Shown piece by piece: positions 31,659 to 40,817 of a DNA stretch of 52,770 nucleotides. Under the pieces are notes generated by a model that saw nothing but the letters and a program-made list of their open reading frames with translations, was not told the origin of the DNA and made no database searches. The position numbers and the translations under genes were made by a program. The DNA lies in the NCBI GenBank assembly GCA_009837285.1, contig VXTU01000037.1:1-52770 (forward strand). The letters run 5' to 3'. Origin of the DNA: Chloroflexota bacterium. GTDB taxonomy: Bacteria > Chloroflexota > Dehalococcoidia > UBA2979. Numbering within the stretch: position 1 is the stretch's first letter; every line of letters starts with the position of its first letter.

Positions 31659-32894
31659 ATGCCGAAGGCCCTCGCGGGCTACCGCATCTGCGACTTCACC
31701 GGCCAGCTCGCCGGCGCGGGGGCGACGCGTCACCTCGCGGCATTCGGCGCGGAGGTCATCCGCATCGAGGACCCGGTGAACGAGGGGCGCTGGGACATCC
31801 TGCGCGGCCAGCCGCCGTACAAGGACGAGCGGCGCGGCATCAACCTCGGCGGCTCGTTCAACAACCACAACGTCGGCAAACGCGGGATCACCCTCAACCT
31901 CCGCACGGAGCGCGGCAAGGAGCTGCTCACCGAGCTTGTCGAGGTATCCGACGTGGTCTCGGAGAACTTCTCGGCGGGTGTGATGGACCGCCTTGGGTTC
32001 GGCTACGACCAGCTACGGGCGATCAAGCAGGACATCGTCTACGTATCGAACAGCGGGTTCGGGAAGCAGGGGCCGTACGGCACGTACAAGACGTGGGGCC
32101 CCATCGTGCAGGCGGTGTCCGGGTTGACGTGGACCTCGAAGCTGCGCGACCTGGAGCCTGCCGGGTGGGGCTACTCCTACATGGACCACACCGGCGGCTA
32201 CTACATGTGCATCGCCATCCTCGCCGCGCTGCACCACCGCAACATGACCGGCGAGGGCCAGTGGGTCGACATGTCGTGCACCGACGCCGGCGCGACGCTC
32301 ACCGGGCCGGCGGTCCTCGACTACACCGCCAACGGCCGCCCGACGCGGCGCGACGGCCTGCCGGACTCGAACCACAACCGCTGGCCGCCGATGGCGCCCC
32401 ACGCCGTCTACCCCGCCGAGGGCGAGGACAACTGGATCGCCATCGCCTGCCGCGACGAGCAGGACTGGCACGCGCTCGCCGCTGAGGTCGGCGAGCCCTG
32501 GACCGGGGACCCGCGCTTCGCCACCCTCGACGGCCGCATCGAGCACGAGGCCTCGCTCGACGAGGCGCTTGGCGGCTGGACGGCGTCGCGTGACAGGTTC
32601 GAGACAGCCGAGCGGCTGCGCGCGGCCGGGGTGCCCGCCTCGGCTGTGCAGCGCCCCGGGGACCGCATCGACCACGACGTGAACACGAGCGCGTGGGGCC
32701 TGTGGCCCACCGTGCGGCAGACGGACATGGGCGACGTGCGCGTCGACGGCGTACCCGCCCACCTGAGCGAGACCGAGTGGGAGCTGGAGCACGGCGCGCC
32801 GAACCTCGGCGAGCACAACGAGGAGGTCTACGGCGAGCTGCTCGGCCTCGACGCCGACGAGATCGCGAGCCTGCGCGAGGAGGGCGTGATTTGA
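31659..32894 (+). CDS. Family III CoA-transferase, A-type member of a pair
   Basis: 411 aa. Family features: YRICDFTGQLAGAGATRHLA, AFGAEVIRIEDP, NNHNVGKRGITLNL, ENFSAGVMDRLGFGYD, SGFGKQGPYG and WVDMSCTDAGA with the conserved Asp. Closest within the window to the A-type gene at 12308 (both share PAGWGYSY-[LM]-DH). It overlaps the next CoA-transferase by 4 bases and is probably half of a heteromeric enzyme. The crotonase upstream and the thiolase/dehydrogenases downstream point to catabolic acid activation. Confidence 0.9.
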   Translation: MPKALAGYRICDFTGQLAGAGATRHLAAFGAEVIRIEDPVNEGRWDILRGQPPYKDERRGINLGGSFNNHNVGKRGITLNLRTERGKELLTELVEVSDVVSENFSAGVMDRLGFGYDQLRAIKQDIVYVSNSGFGKQGPYGTYKTWGPIVQAVSGLTWTSKLRDLEPAGWGYSYMDHTGGYYMCIAILAALHHRNMTGEGQWVDMSCTDAGATLTGPAVLDYTANGRPTRRDGLPDSNHNRWPPMAPHAVYPAEGEDNWIAIACRDEQDWHALAAEVGEPWTGDPRFATLDGRIEHEASLDEALGGWTASRDRFETAERLRAAGVPASAVQRPGDRIDHDVNTSAWGLWPTVRQTDMGDVRVDGVPAHLSETEWELEHGAPNLGEHNEEVYGELLGLDADEIASLREEGVI

Positions 32895-34144
32895 CCGCCC
32901 CGGCCGGCCCCCACGGACCCATGCACGGCCTGCGCGTGGTCGAGCTGTGCGAGGAGATCGGCGAGTTCGCCGGCAAGCTCCTCGCTGACATGGGTGCGGA
33001 CGTGGTCAAGGTGGAGCCCCCCGGCGGCTCGCAGACGCGCTCGTTCGCGCCCTTCCTGGACGACGAGCCGCACCCGGATCGCAGCCTCTTCTTCTGGCAC
33101 TACAACACCAGCAAGCGCTCCGTCGCGCTCGACCTCGACAGCGAGGATGGCCGCGAGGCGTTCCGCAGACTGGTCACCGGCGCCGACGTGCTGGTGGAGG
33201 ACCGTGCGCCCGGCTGGATGGCCGAGCGCGGCCTCGACTACGAGGACCTGCGCGGCGACAACCCGGACCTCATCCACTGCGCCATCACGCCGTTCGGGCG
33301 TTCCGGCCCGCGCGCCGACGACCCCGCCACCGACCTCACGATCCTCGCGGGCGGCGGCCCGATGTGGTCGTGCGGCTACGACGACCACTCGATCCCACCG
33401 GTGCGAGGTGGTGGCAACCAGGGCTACCAGACGGGGTGCCACTGGGCGCTGATCACCATCCTGACGGCGCTGCTCTACCGCGACGGCGGTGGCGGCGGCC
33501 AGTTCATCGACGTGAGCCTGCACGCCGCCTCGAACGTGACGACCGAGGCGGGGAGCTACCAGTGGCTGGTCGCGCAGGAGACCGTGCAGCGCCAGACGGG
33601 CCGCCACGCGGGCGTGAGGGAGTCCGGGCCGACGCAGGTGCAGGCGAAGGACGGGGTGTGGATGAACACCGGCCTGTTCCCGCGCCGCCCGCACGAGTTC
33701 CGCACCCTCATCGAGTGGATGCAGGAGCTCGGCCTCTACGACGAGTACGAGCAGTCGCCACTGCTCGAAGTGGGCGCGGGTATGGACCGCATGCTGGACA
33801 TGGCCCGCGCCGCCGAGGACGACGAGGAGGCGGCGCTGCTTACCGCGGGGCGCGAGGCGATGATCTTCCTCGTGGAGCGCATGGACGCGTACGACTACTT
33901 CTACGGAGCGCAAGAGCGCGGCTTCCAGGTCGGCATCATCTACGCGCCCGAGGACGTGATCGAGGACCCGCACTTCATCGCGCGCGGCTTCCGCACGGAG
34001 GTCGAACACCCGGAGTTGGGCCGTTCGTTCGTCTACCCCGGCGCGCCGTACGCCTTCCAGGGATCCCCGTGGGCCATCACACGCCGCCCGCCACTACCGG
34101 GCGAGCACACCGCGGAGGTGCTCGCCGAACTGGACCACGCCTGA
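32891..34144 (+). CDS. Family III CoA-transferase, B-type member of a pair
   Basis: 417 aa from a TTG at 32891 overlapping the upstream stop, with GAGGAGGG at good distance; an ATG ten codons in is the alternative. B-type N-terminus LRVVELCEEIGEFAGKLLAD and VVKVEPPGGSQTRSF, then HYNTSKRSVALDL and QFIDVSLHAASN. It matches the 13573 gene in the QRQTGRH segment and the overall layout, indicating an orthologous role in a second pair. The substrate is unknown. Confidence 0.88.
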   Translation: MTAPAGPHGPMHGLRVVELCEEIGEFAGKLLADMGADVVKVEPPGGSQTRSFAPFLDDEPHPDRSLFFWHYNTSKRSVALDLDSEDGREAFRRLVTGADVLVEDRAPGWMAERGLDYEDLRGDNPDLIHCAITPFGRSGPRADDPATDLTILAGGGPMWSCGYDDHSIPPVRGGGNQGYQTGCHWALITILTALLYRDGGGGGQFIDVSLHAASNVTTEAGSYQWLVAQETVQRQTGRHAGVRESGPTQVQAKDGVWMNTGLFPRRPHEFRTLIEWMQELGLYDEYEQSPLLEVGAGMDRMLDMARAAEDDEEAALLTAGREAMIFLVERMDAYDYFYGAQERGFQVGIIYAPEDVIEDPHFIARGFRTEVEHPELGRSFVYPGAPYAFQGSPWAITRRPPLPGEHTAEVLAELDHA

Positions 34145-34154
34145 GGACGGAACC

Positions 34155-36647
34155 ATGACCGCATCACCATCCCCCAACGGCCACGCGAGGCCCCTCGATG
34201 GCATCCGCGTACTGGACCTCGCCACCGGGCACTGCGAGATCGCGGGTCGGCTGCTCGCCGACGTCGGCGCCGAGGTGATCAAGATCGAGCCGCCCGGCGG
34301 CCACCCCTCGCGCCGCATGCCCCCATTCGTCGACGGCCGCGAGGGCGAACTTGACGGCTCGCTGCACTGGGCCGCGTACGGCATCGGCAAACGCAGCGTC
34401 GTGCTCGACCTGGACGGCGAGGCCGACCGTGAGCGGCTGCGCGAGCTGGCGCGAGGGGCCGACGTGCTCGTCGAGTCGCTGGAGCCGGGCGTACTCGCAG
34501 CGATGGGACTCGGCTACGACGACCTGCGCGCGCTCAACCCCGCACTCGTCTACGCCTCGATCAGCCCGTTCGGGCAGACGGGCCCGCACGCGCACCGCCC
34601 CGCGACCGACCTGACGCTCCAGGCCGCAGGAGGACTCGTCTCGATGCAGGGCGACCCGGACCGGCCGCCGATCCCGGTCGGCTTCCCGCAGGCGGGCCTG
34701 CACGCCGGCGTACAGGCTGCCGCGGACGTGGTGGTCGCCCTGAACGAGCGTGACGACTCCGGGCTCGGCCAGCACCTCGACACCTCGATGCAGGCGTGCG
34801 TCGTCTGGACGCTGCTGGATGCGACTGGCTACCCGCCGAATGAGGGTGGCGACAAGCCGGGCTACGGCGACGACCGCGCCGACGCCGCCCCGCCCCGGAC
34901 ACCCGGCCTCGACCTCCCGACCATGCTCGAGGTGGCCGACGGGTACACGACAAGCACCCTCGGCGCCCAGGCCACGATGCTGAATACTGCGAACCAGGCC
35001 GTTGCCTGGCTGCTGCGAGACGGCCCTGGACTCCCCGAGCACCTGCGCGGCATCGACTGGGAGCACTGGCACGAGGATTGGGTCGAGCCCGGCGTCGCGC
35101 CCGAGAGCGCTCCGCTCGTGAACGAGGCCTTCCAACACGTGCTCACGTTCCTCCGCTCCAAGACCAAGGCGGAGCTGCATCCGTGGTCGCTGGAGACCAA
35201 GGCGCTGGTCGCGAAGATCGCGAACGCGAAGGACCTGATCGAGGATCCGCAGCTGGCGGCCCGTGGCTACTGGCGGGAGGTCGGCGGGCACACCGTGCCC
35301 GGCCCCTTCGTGCGCTTCACACGCACGCCGGTCGGCTCCGTCGAGCCCGCCCCCACGCTCGATGAGGGCGCCACGCTGCTCGACACGCCGCGTCACCCCT
35401 CGGTCAACGGCAACGCCTCGAACGGTACGAGCGGGCAACGCCCACGGACGTTCGAGGGGCTCAAGGTCGCCGACTTCTCGTGGTACGGAGTCGGGCCGCT
35501 CATCGCCAAGGCGCTCGCCGACCATGGCGCGACCGTCGTGCACGTTGAGTCCGAGCGCCACTTTGACGGACTGCGGCTGGGCCCCCCGTTCAAGGACGGC
35601 GAGATCAACATCGACAAGGCACAGTTCTTCGCCAACTTCAACTCCTCGAAGCTCGGGATGTCGATCGACCTCTCGCACGAGGTCGGCCGCGAGATCGCGC
35701 GCGACCTGACGCAATGGGCCGATGTGATGGTGGAGAGCTTCACGCCGGACACGATGGAGCGGCACGGCCTGGACTGGGCGACGCTCGGCCCCGACCACCC
35801 CGAGCTGGTGATGGTCCGGACCTGCCTGCGAGGGCAGACCGGGCCCGAGCGGCGCTACACGGGCTTCGGCATGCAGGGCGCGGCGCTCGCCGGTTTGCAC
35901 GCCGTGACGGGCTGGCCGGACCGGCCGCCCATCGGCCCCTACGGCGCCTACACCGACTTCATCAACCCTCGCTTCGGCCTCCTCGCCGTTGCCTCCGCCC
36001 TCTACGAGCGGCGGCGCAGCGGCAAGGGGCAGCTCGTCGACCTCTCGCAGGCCGAGGCCGCGATCCACTTCCAGTCGCCGCTCGTACTCGACTACGCCGC
36101 CAACGGCCGCATCGCGGGCGCCGCCGGGCACAACTCGATGACCGACGCGCCCAACGGCGTCTACGCCTGCCGGGGTGTCGAGCGCTACATCGCGATTTCG
36201 TGCGCGACGACGGAGCAGTGGCATGTCCTGCGCGACCTCGCCAGGCTCGATGGATTCGACGGGCCGGAGTACGAGACGTACGCAGGCCGCCAGGCCGACC
36301 GCGCGCGCATCGACGACGCGCTCGCGGCGTGGTGCGCGGACCAGGACGGCCACGAGCTGGCGGCGCGGCTGACCGACGACGGCGTACCCGCCTCGGCGGT
36401 GCTGCGCGCGACCGACCTCTACGAGGACGCGCAGCTCGCGCACCGCGAGTTCTTCGTGACGCTGGACCACCCGGCGATGGGACCGACGCCGTACGACGGC
36501 CTCGCAACGCAGTACTCGGGTTCACCCGGCAGGCTCAGCAAGGCCGCTCCGTTGTTCGGCGAGGACACGTACTACGTCCTCACCGAGCTACTAGGCGCGG
36601 ACCCCGAGGATGTGGCGCGGTACGCGGAGAGCGGCGCACTTTCCTAG
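34155..36647 (+). CDS. Fused double CoA-transferase (B-domain + A-domain)
   Basis: 830 aa, about twice the usual length. The N-terminal CaiB/BaiF domain (~14-410) is B-type: IRVLDLATGHCEIAGRLLAD, VIKIEPPGGHPSRRM and HLDTSMQACVV. A Ser/Asn/Gly linker (~412-430) precedes the C-terminal domain (~433-825), which is A-type: LKVADFSWYGVGPLIAKALAD, FANFNSSKLGMSIDL, LVDLSQAEAAI. The order is opposite to that of the separate genes (A then B). Both conserved Asp residues remain. An intramolecular equivalent of the two-gene enzyme is likely. It sits 10 bp after the pair, so a single operon makes both versions. Confidence 0.88.
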   Translation: MTASPSPNGHARPLDGIRVLDLATGHCEIAGRLLADVGAEVIKIEPPGGHPSRRMPPFVDGREGELDGSLHWAAYGIGKRSVVLDLDGEADRERLRELARGADVLVESLEPGVLAAMGLGYDDLRALNPALVYASISPFGQTGPHAHRPATDLTLQAAGGLVSMQGDPDRPPIPVGFPQAGLHAGVQAAADVVVALNERDDSGLGQHLDTSMQACVVWTLLDATGYPPNEGGDKPGYGDDRADAAPPRTPGLDLPTMLEVADGYTTSTLGAQATMLNTANQAVAWLLRDGPGLPEHLRGIDWEHWHEDWVEPGVAPESAPLVNEAFQHVLTFLRSKTKAELHPWSLETKALVAKIANAKDLIEDPQLAARGYWREVGGHTVPGPFVRFTRTPVGSVEPAPTLDEGATLLDTPRHPSVNGNASNGTSGQRPRTFEGLKVADFSWYGVGPLIAKALADHGATVVHVESERHFDGLRLGPPFKDGEINIDKAQFFANFNSSKLGMSIDLSHEVGREIARDLTQWADVMVESFTPDTMERHGLDWATLGPDHPELVMVRTCLRGQTGPERRYTGFGMQGAALAGLHAVTGWPDRPPIGPYGAYTDFINPRFGLLAVASALYERRRSGKGQLVDLSQAEAAIHFQSPLVLDYAANGRIAGAAGHNSMTDAPNGVYACRGVERYIAISCATTEQWHVLRDLARLDGFDGPEYETYAGRQADRARIDDALAAWCADQDGHELAARLTDDGVPASAVLRATDLYEDAQLAHREFFVTLDHPAMGPTPYDGLATQYSGSPGRLSKAAPLFGEDTYYVLTELLGADPEDVARYAESGALS

Positions 36648-36650
36648 AAT
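36645..36650 (+). promoter_or_regulatory. TAGAAT -10-like element before the thiolase gene
   Basis: TAGAAT overlaps the stop codon of the fused CoA-transferase and lies ~55 bp before the thiolase ATG, which has GAAGGAGG. It could start a second transcript within the cluster. The -35 match is poor. Confidence 0.3.
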
Positions 36651-36704
36651 CGCGGAACGGGCGTCCCGATCGGCATCGGGGCATCGGCGGGCGAAGGAGG
36701 ATCC

Positions 36705-37877
36705 ATGGCGGGGACGATGCGAGGGACGACGGCGATCGTCGGCCTTGCCGAGACTACCTACTACAAGCGCGGCGGCGCCGAGGACGCTGAGTTCAAGCTT
36801 GGCCTCATGGCCGTGCGCGCAGCCGCCGAAGACGCGGGCATCGACGTCCGTGACATCGACGGCTTCTGCTCCTACAGCAACGACCGCAACGACCCGACGC
36901 GCTTCCACACCGCGCTCGGCCTGCACGACCTCAAGTGGGCCTCGATGGTGTGGGGCGGGGGCGGCGGTGGCTGCGCCGGCGCCGTGGCCATGGCCGCCGC
37001 GGCCGTACACGCCGGGATCGCGACGAACGTCGTCGTGTTCCGTGCGTTGGCGCAGGGCCAGTTCGGCCGCTTTGGCGCGGCGAGCCAGACCGGCGCGCTG
37101 CAGGGCGCGGCGGCCTACACCCAGCCCTACGGGCAGATGTCGCCGGCGCAGTCGTACGCGATGAAGGTCACGCGCTTCATGCACGACCACGGGGTGGAGC
37201 AGAGCGCGCTGCGGGCCGTCTCGCTCGCGAGCTACTACCACGCCCAGCGCAACCCGCGAGCCGTGATGTACGGCCGGCCGTTGGACGAGGAGAAGTACGA
37301 CAGCTCGCGCTGGATCGTCGAGCCGTTCCACCTGTACGACTGCTGCCAGGAGAACGACGGCGCCGCCGCAGTCATCGTCACGACGGCCGAGCGCGCCCGC
37401 GACATGAAGAACAAGCCGGTCTACATCCTCGCCGGCGGGCAGGGCTCGCAGCACCGGCAGTCGGCGTGGGCACACAACGCGCCGGACTACGGCACCTCGA
37501 ACTTCAAGAACAACGCGAAGTCGATGTTCGACATGGCGCAGGTCAAGCCGGAGGAGGTCGACGTCGCGCAGGTGTACGAGAACTTCACCGGCGGCGTGGT
37601 GATGAGCATCATCGAGCACGGCCTGATCCCGGTGGAACGGGCCAACGAGGAGTTCACACTCGACAACTTCCGCTTCGACGGCGGCAAGCTGCCGCTCAAC
37701 ACCTCGGGCGGCAACCTCGCAGAGTGCTACATGCACGGCTTCGAGCTGATCACGGAGGCTGCGCGACAGATCCGCGGCGAGTCGACCGCGCAGGTCGACA
37801 GCCCCGAGATCTCGCTCGTCGCCGGTGGGCCGATGGTCGAGCCGACGAGCAACCTGCTCCTCGGCGCGCAGGTCTAG
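36705..37877 (+). CDS. Thiolase-like lipid-transfer/SCP2-type protein (Ltp-like)
   Basis: 390 aa from an ATG with GGAGG upstream. Thiolase-fold landmarks: AIVGLAETTYYKRGG, GGGGGCAGAVAMAAAAVHAG (Cys in the usual nucleophile region), CCQENDGAAAVIVTT and LNTSGGNLAECYMHGFELI (His region). The NTSGG-x-L-A-E-x-Y-x-H-G ending is typical of SCP2/Ltp-type thiolases rather than FadA-type. These act as thiolases or, as in mycobacterial Ltp2, as retro-aldolases on steroid side-chain CoA esters with a DUF35 partner. A DUF35 gene follows 14 bp downstream, supporting a complex. The reaction is inferred. Confidence 0.83.
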   Translation: MAGTMRGTTAIVGLAETTYYKRGGAEDAEFKLGLMAVRAAAEDAGIDVRDIDGFCSYSNDRNDPTRFHTALGLHDLKWASMVWGGGGGGCAGAVAMAAAAVHAGIATNVVVFRALAQGQFGRFGAASQTGALQGAAAYTQPYGQMSPAQSYAMKVTRFMHDHGVEQSALRAVSLASYYHAQRNPRAVMYGRPLDEEKYDSSRWIVEPFHLYDCCQENDGAAAVIVTTAERARDMKNKPVYILAGGQGSQHRQSAWAHNAPDYGTSNFKNNAKSMFDMAQVKPEEVDVAQVYENFTGGVVMSIIEHGLIPVERANEEFTLDNFRFDGGKLPLNTSGGNLAECYMHGFELITEAARQIRGESTAQVDSPEISLVAGGPMVEPTSNLLLGAQV

Positions 37878-37891
37878 GAGGGAGGCCGACA

Positions 37892-38362
37892 ATGGCGAAC
37901 GCAAGCAGGGCCGACATCGAGGCCGGCGGCAGCTACCTCCCGACGCCCGTCGCCACGCCGGTGGCTATGGCGGACGGCCTCGACACGCCTCACTACGAGG
38001 GCAAGGAGCGCGACGAGCTGTGGGTGCAGTACTGCGCGGAGTGCTCGGAGCACCAGTGGGGCCCCGAGTGGATCTGCCACGGCTGCCACAGCTACGACGT
38101 CGGGTGGCGGCAGGTGGCGCCCGAAGGGAAGATCTTCTCGTGGGAGCGGATCTGGCACCCCGTCCACCCCGACCTCGCCGAGGCGGTGCCGTACGTGGTG
38201 GTGCTCATCGAGCTGCCGCACGCGGACGACATCCGCATGGTCGGCAACCTCCTCGGTGACCCCGAGGAGGAGATCGTGATCGGGACGGAGGTCGAGGCGG
38301 TGTTCGAGCACCACCCCGATCACGATCCGCCCTACACTCTCGTCCAGTGGTCCCGGAAGTAA
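37892..38362 (+). CDS. DUF35 Zn-ribbon/OB-fold acyl-CoA-binding protein (ChsH2-like)
   Basis: 156 aa from ATG at 37892 with GGAGGGAGG upstream. The rubredoxin-like zinc ribbon C-AE-C ... C-HG-C (YCAECSEHQ, ICHGCHSYD) precedes an OB fold (GKIFSWERIWHPVHP ... PYVVVLIELP ... GTEVEAVFEHH). This is the DUF35 architecture. Such proteins partner thiolases (archaeal HMG-CoA pathway) or Ltp2-type aldolases, holding the CoA. The immediate upstream Ltp-like thiolase is the evident partner. Confidence 0.88.
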   Translation: MANASRADIEAGGSYLPTPVATPVAMADGLDTPHYEGKERDELWVQYCAECSEHQWGPEWICHGCHSYDVGWRQVAPEGKIFSWERIWHPVHPDLAEAVPYVVVLIELPHADDIRMVGNLLGDPEEEIVIGTEVEAVFEHHPDHDPPYTLVQWSRK

Positions 38363-38452
38363 GCGAACGCGCACCGGGTAACGAGGACGCGCTGGCTACC
38401 GCCTGAGCGCGGCGACCGCTCCCCGGACACGGGGGCGGGGAAGGAAGAAGAC

Positions 38453-39613
38453 ATGGACTACGAGATGCCCGCGGAGGTGCTCGAATTCCGCAAGCAGGTG
38501 CAGGACTTCATCACCAGTCACCGCACCCCCGAGCTCGAGGCGGAACTCGCCGAACACCACATCCACGGCTACGGTCCGGCCTCGCAGGCGTTCATGCAGG
38601 CGATGGCGCGAGAGGGCCTCGCCGCCGTCTCCTGGCCGGAGGAGTACGGCGGCCAGGGCAAGGGCGCCCTCTTCCTGTGGACCCTCGCCGAGGAGTGCGC
38701 GCGCGAGGGCGTGCCCTTCGACAACCTCACCTTCATCTCCGTCGGGCCGATGATCATGCGCAACGGCACCGAGGAGCAGAAGCAGGAGATCCTGCCCAAG
38801 GTGCTGCGCGGCGAGATGAACTTCGCGTTGGGATACACCGAGCCGAACGCCGGCACCGACCTCGCGTCGATGCAGACGCGCGCCACCCGTGACGGCGACG
38901 AGTGGGTGATCAACGGGCAGAAGATCTACACGTCGTCCGCCCACCTCGCGACGCACGTCTGGCTCGCGGCGCGGACGGAACCCGAGGCGCCGAAGCACCG
39001 CGGCATCTCGACCTTCGTGCTGCCGCTGAACACGCCCGGGATCACCGTCCGCCCGCTCTGGGTGATGGGCGAGGGCCGCACCAACGAGACCTTCTGGGAG
39101 GACGTGCGCATCCCCGCGGACTCGCTCATCGGCGAGGAGAACCGCGGCTGGTACATCGTCAGTGGCGCGCTCGACCTCGAGCGCGTGGCGATCGGCACCT
39201 ACCGCCCGCTCGAGAAGACCGTGTCCGACATGGTCGAGCACATCAAGGCAGAGCGGCCGGAGCTTGCAGATGACGCCTTTGCCCGGAACGCGGTCGCCGA
39301 CGCGCTGATGCGCGTCGAGGTGGCCCGTGCGCTCGCGACGAACAACGCGGCGATGGTGCACAGCGGGCTGATCCCGACGATGGAAGCCTCGATGGGCAAG
39401 ATCTGGACGACTGACTCCCGCGAGCGCGTCAACGACGCCTTCATGGACCTGCTCGGCCGCAGCGGCGGCATGCAGGCCGAGAACGGCGACGCCCCGCTCG
39501 ACGGCGCGCTCGACGCGGCGTGGCGCGGCGCCCCGGTGGGACGGTTTGGCGGCGGCACCAACGACATCCAGCGGCGCATCATCGCCAACCGCGGCCTCGG
39601 GCTGCCTCGCTAG
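38453..39613 (+). CDS. Acyl-CoA dehydrogenase, large-type partner
   Basis: 386 aa from an ATG with GAAGGAAG upstream. FAD-dependent ACAD: WPEEYGGQGKGALF, FALGYTEPNAGTDLASMQT, INGQKIYTSSAHLATHVWLA, and the C-terminal FGGGTNDIQRRIIANRGLGLPR. The C-terminus and length resemble FadE29-like subunits of alpha2beta2 dehydrogenases of steroid side-chain oxidation, where paired short ACADs are needed. A second ACAD follows after a repeat-containing 69-bp gap. It introduces an alpha-beta double bond; the substrate is unknown. Confidence 0.9.
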   Translation: MDYEMPAEVLEFRKQVQDFITSHRTPELEAELAEHHIHGYGPASQAFMQAMAREGLAAVSWPEEYGGQGKGALFLWTLAEECAREGVPFDNLTFISVGPMIMRNGTEEQKQEILPKVLRGEMNFALGYTEPNAGTDLASMQTRATRDGDEWVINGQKIYTSSAHLATHVWLAARTEPEAPKHRGISTFVLPLNTPGITVRPLWVMGEGRTNETFWEDVRIPADSLIGEENRGWYIVSGALDLERVAIGTYRPLEKTVSDMVEHIKAERPELADDAFARNAVADALMRVEVARALATNNAAMVHSGLIPTMEASMGKIWTTDSRERVNDAFMDLLGRSGGMQAENGDAPLDGALDAAWRGAPVGRFGGGTNDIQRRIIANRGLGLPR

Positions 39614-39623
39614 GCTGCTATAT

Positions 39624-39670
39624 CCCCTCTCCCTTCGGGAGAGGGTGGGGCCGAGGGCCAGAGCCCTCTC
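39624..39670. repeat. Dispersed palindromic repeat, degenerate copy R3
   Basis: Hairpin CCCTCTCCC-TTC-GGGAGAGGG, followed by a second small hairpin GAGGGC-CAGA-GCCCTC. It occupies nearly the whole gap between the two acyl-CoA dehydrogenase genes. Confidence 0.75.
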
Positions 39671-39682
39671 AGGGAGGACGAC

Positions 39683-40756
39683 ATGGATCTCCGACTCAGC
39701 GAACTGCAGGAACTGCTCCGCGCCAACGCGCAGGAGTTCTTCGAGCGCGAAGTCACGTTCGAGCGCATCCGCGAGATCGAGGCGGCGGACACGCCGGACA
39801 CCCAGCTCTGGGAGCAGATGGTCCAGCTCGGCTGGACGTCCCTCCCCATCGCCGAGCAGTACGGCGGGCAGGGCGGCACCCTGCTCGACACCTCGATCCT
39901 CGTCAACGAGGCGTGCCGCGTCGCGCTACCCAGCCCGTTCACGTCGACGCTGATCGGCGCGGCGGCCGTGCAGGCGCACGGCTCCGAGGACGTCAAGAAC
40001 TCGCTGCTGCCCCGACTCGCCGACGGCGTGGCGATCTCCTCGGCCGTGCTTGAGTCCGACGACGCCATCTACGGCGACCCGCAGACCACGTCGGACGGCT
40101 CGACCGTCAGCGGTGAGAAGCGCTTCGTCGAGTTCGGCGCGACCAGCGACGTGCACCTCGTCACGGCGACACGAAACGGCTCGCAGGGCATCGCCGTGGT
40201 GTCGCGAGACCAGGCCGGGGTGGAGCTGAGCCCCGTCCAGACCATCGGCGCCATCCCGCAGGTCCACGTTCGCTACGACGGCGCCGCCGTGGAAGGCTGG
40301 ATCGAGGGCGCCGAGGCCGTCGACGGCCTGCGCGACCTCGGCACGGCGCTCACCGCGTTCGAGGCTTACGCGTACGCACAGAAGGCGCTCGACCTCACGG
40401 TCGAGTACGTGCAGCTGCGCGTGCAGTTCGGCCAGCCGCTCGGCGCGTTCCAGGCGGTGCAGATGCGCTGCGCCGACATGGCGACGATCGTCGAGGGCTC
40501 GCGCTTCCTCGCGAACGAGCTGCTGTGGAAGCTCGACCAGGGCGAGGCGACGCGCCGCGATGTGGCGATGGTGAAGGCGATCACCTCGAAGATGGCGCCG
40601 CAGGTGCTGCAGGACTGCCACATGCTCCACGGCGGCATTGGCTACATGCAGGAGTACGACCTGCACTTCTTCACGCGGCGCGGCAAGGAGGCCTCGCTGC
40701 GGTGGGGCTCCGCCCGCGAGGCGATGAACGTCGTCGTGGACACCGCCTTCGCCTAG
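39683..40756 (+). CDS. Acyl-CoA dehydrogenase, small-type partner
   Basis: 357 aa from an ATG with AGGGAGG upstream. ACAD fold: LGWTSLPIAEQYGGQGGTLL, AYAQKALDLTVEYVQLRVQFG, LGAFQAVQMRCADM and LHGGIGYMQEYDLHFFTRRG. The GGIG-x-x-x-E-x-DLH-x-x-x-RR ending and shorter N-terminal domain are typical of FadE28-like partners of heterotetrameric ACADs. Predicted to form an alpha2beta2 enzyme with the preceding gene. It is convergent with the racemase gene across a terminator. Confidence 0.88.
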   Translation: MDLRLSELQELLRANAQEFFEREVTFERIREIEAADTPDTQLWEQMVQLGWTSLPIAEQYGGQGGTLLDTSILVNEACRVALPSPFTSTLIGAAAVQAHGSEDVKNSLLPRLADGVAISSAVLESDDAIYGDPQTTSDGSTVSGEKRFVEFGATSDVHLVTATRNGSQGIAVVSRDQAGVELSPVQTIGAIPQVHVRYDGAAVEGWIEGAEAVDGLRDLGTALTAFEAYAYAQKALDLTVEYVQLRVQFGQPLGAFQAVQMRCADMATIVEGSRFLANELLWKLDQGEATRRDVAMVKAITSKMAPQVLQDCHMLHGGIGYMQEYDLHFFTRRGKEASLRWGSAREAMNVVVDTAFA

Positions 40757-40791
40757 GCTCGGGACCGGGCTGGGCAGCACGACCGCAGCCG

Positions 40792-40817
40792 GGGGCGTCG
40801 TCAGGCGACGACGCCCC
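40792..40817. terminator. Bidirectional terminator hairpin overlapping the racemase stop codon
   Basis: 11-bp stem GGGGCGTCGTC/GACGACGCCCC with an AGGC loop between convergent genes. The minus-strand racemase stop lies in the stem/loop. Confidence 0.65.
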
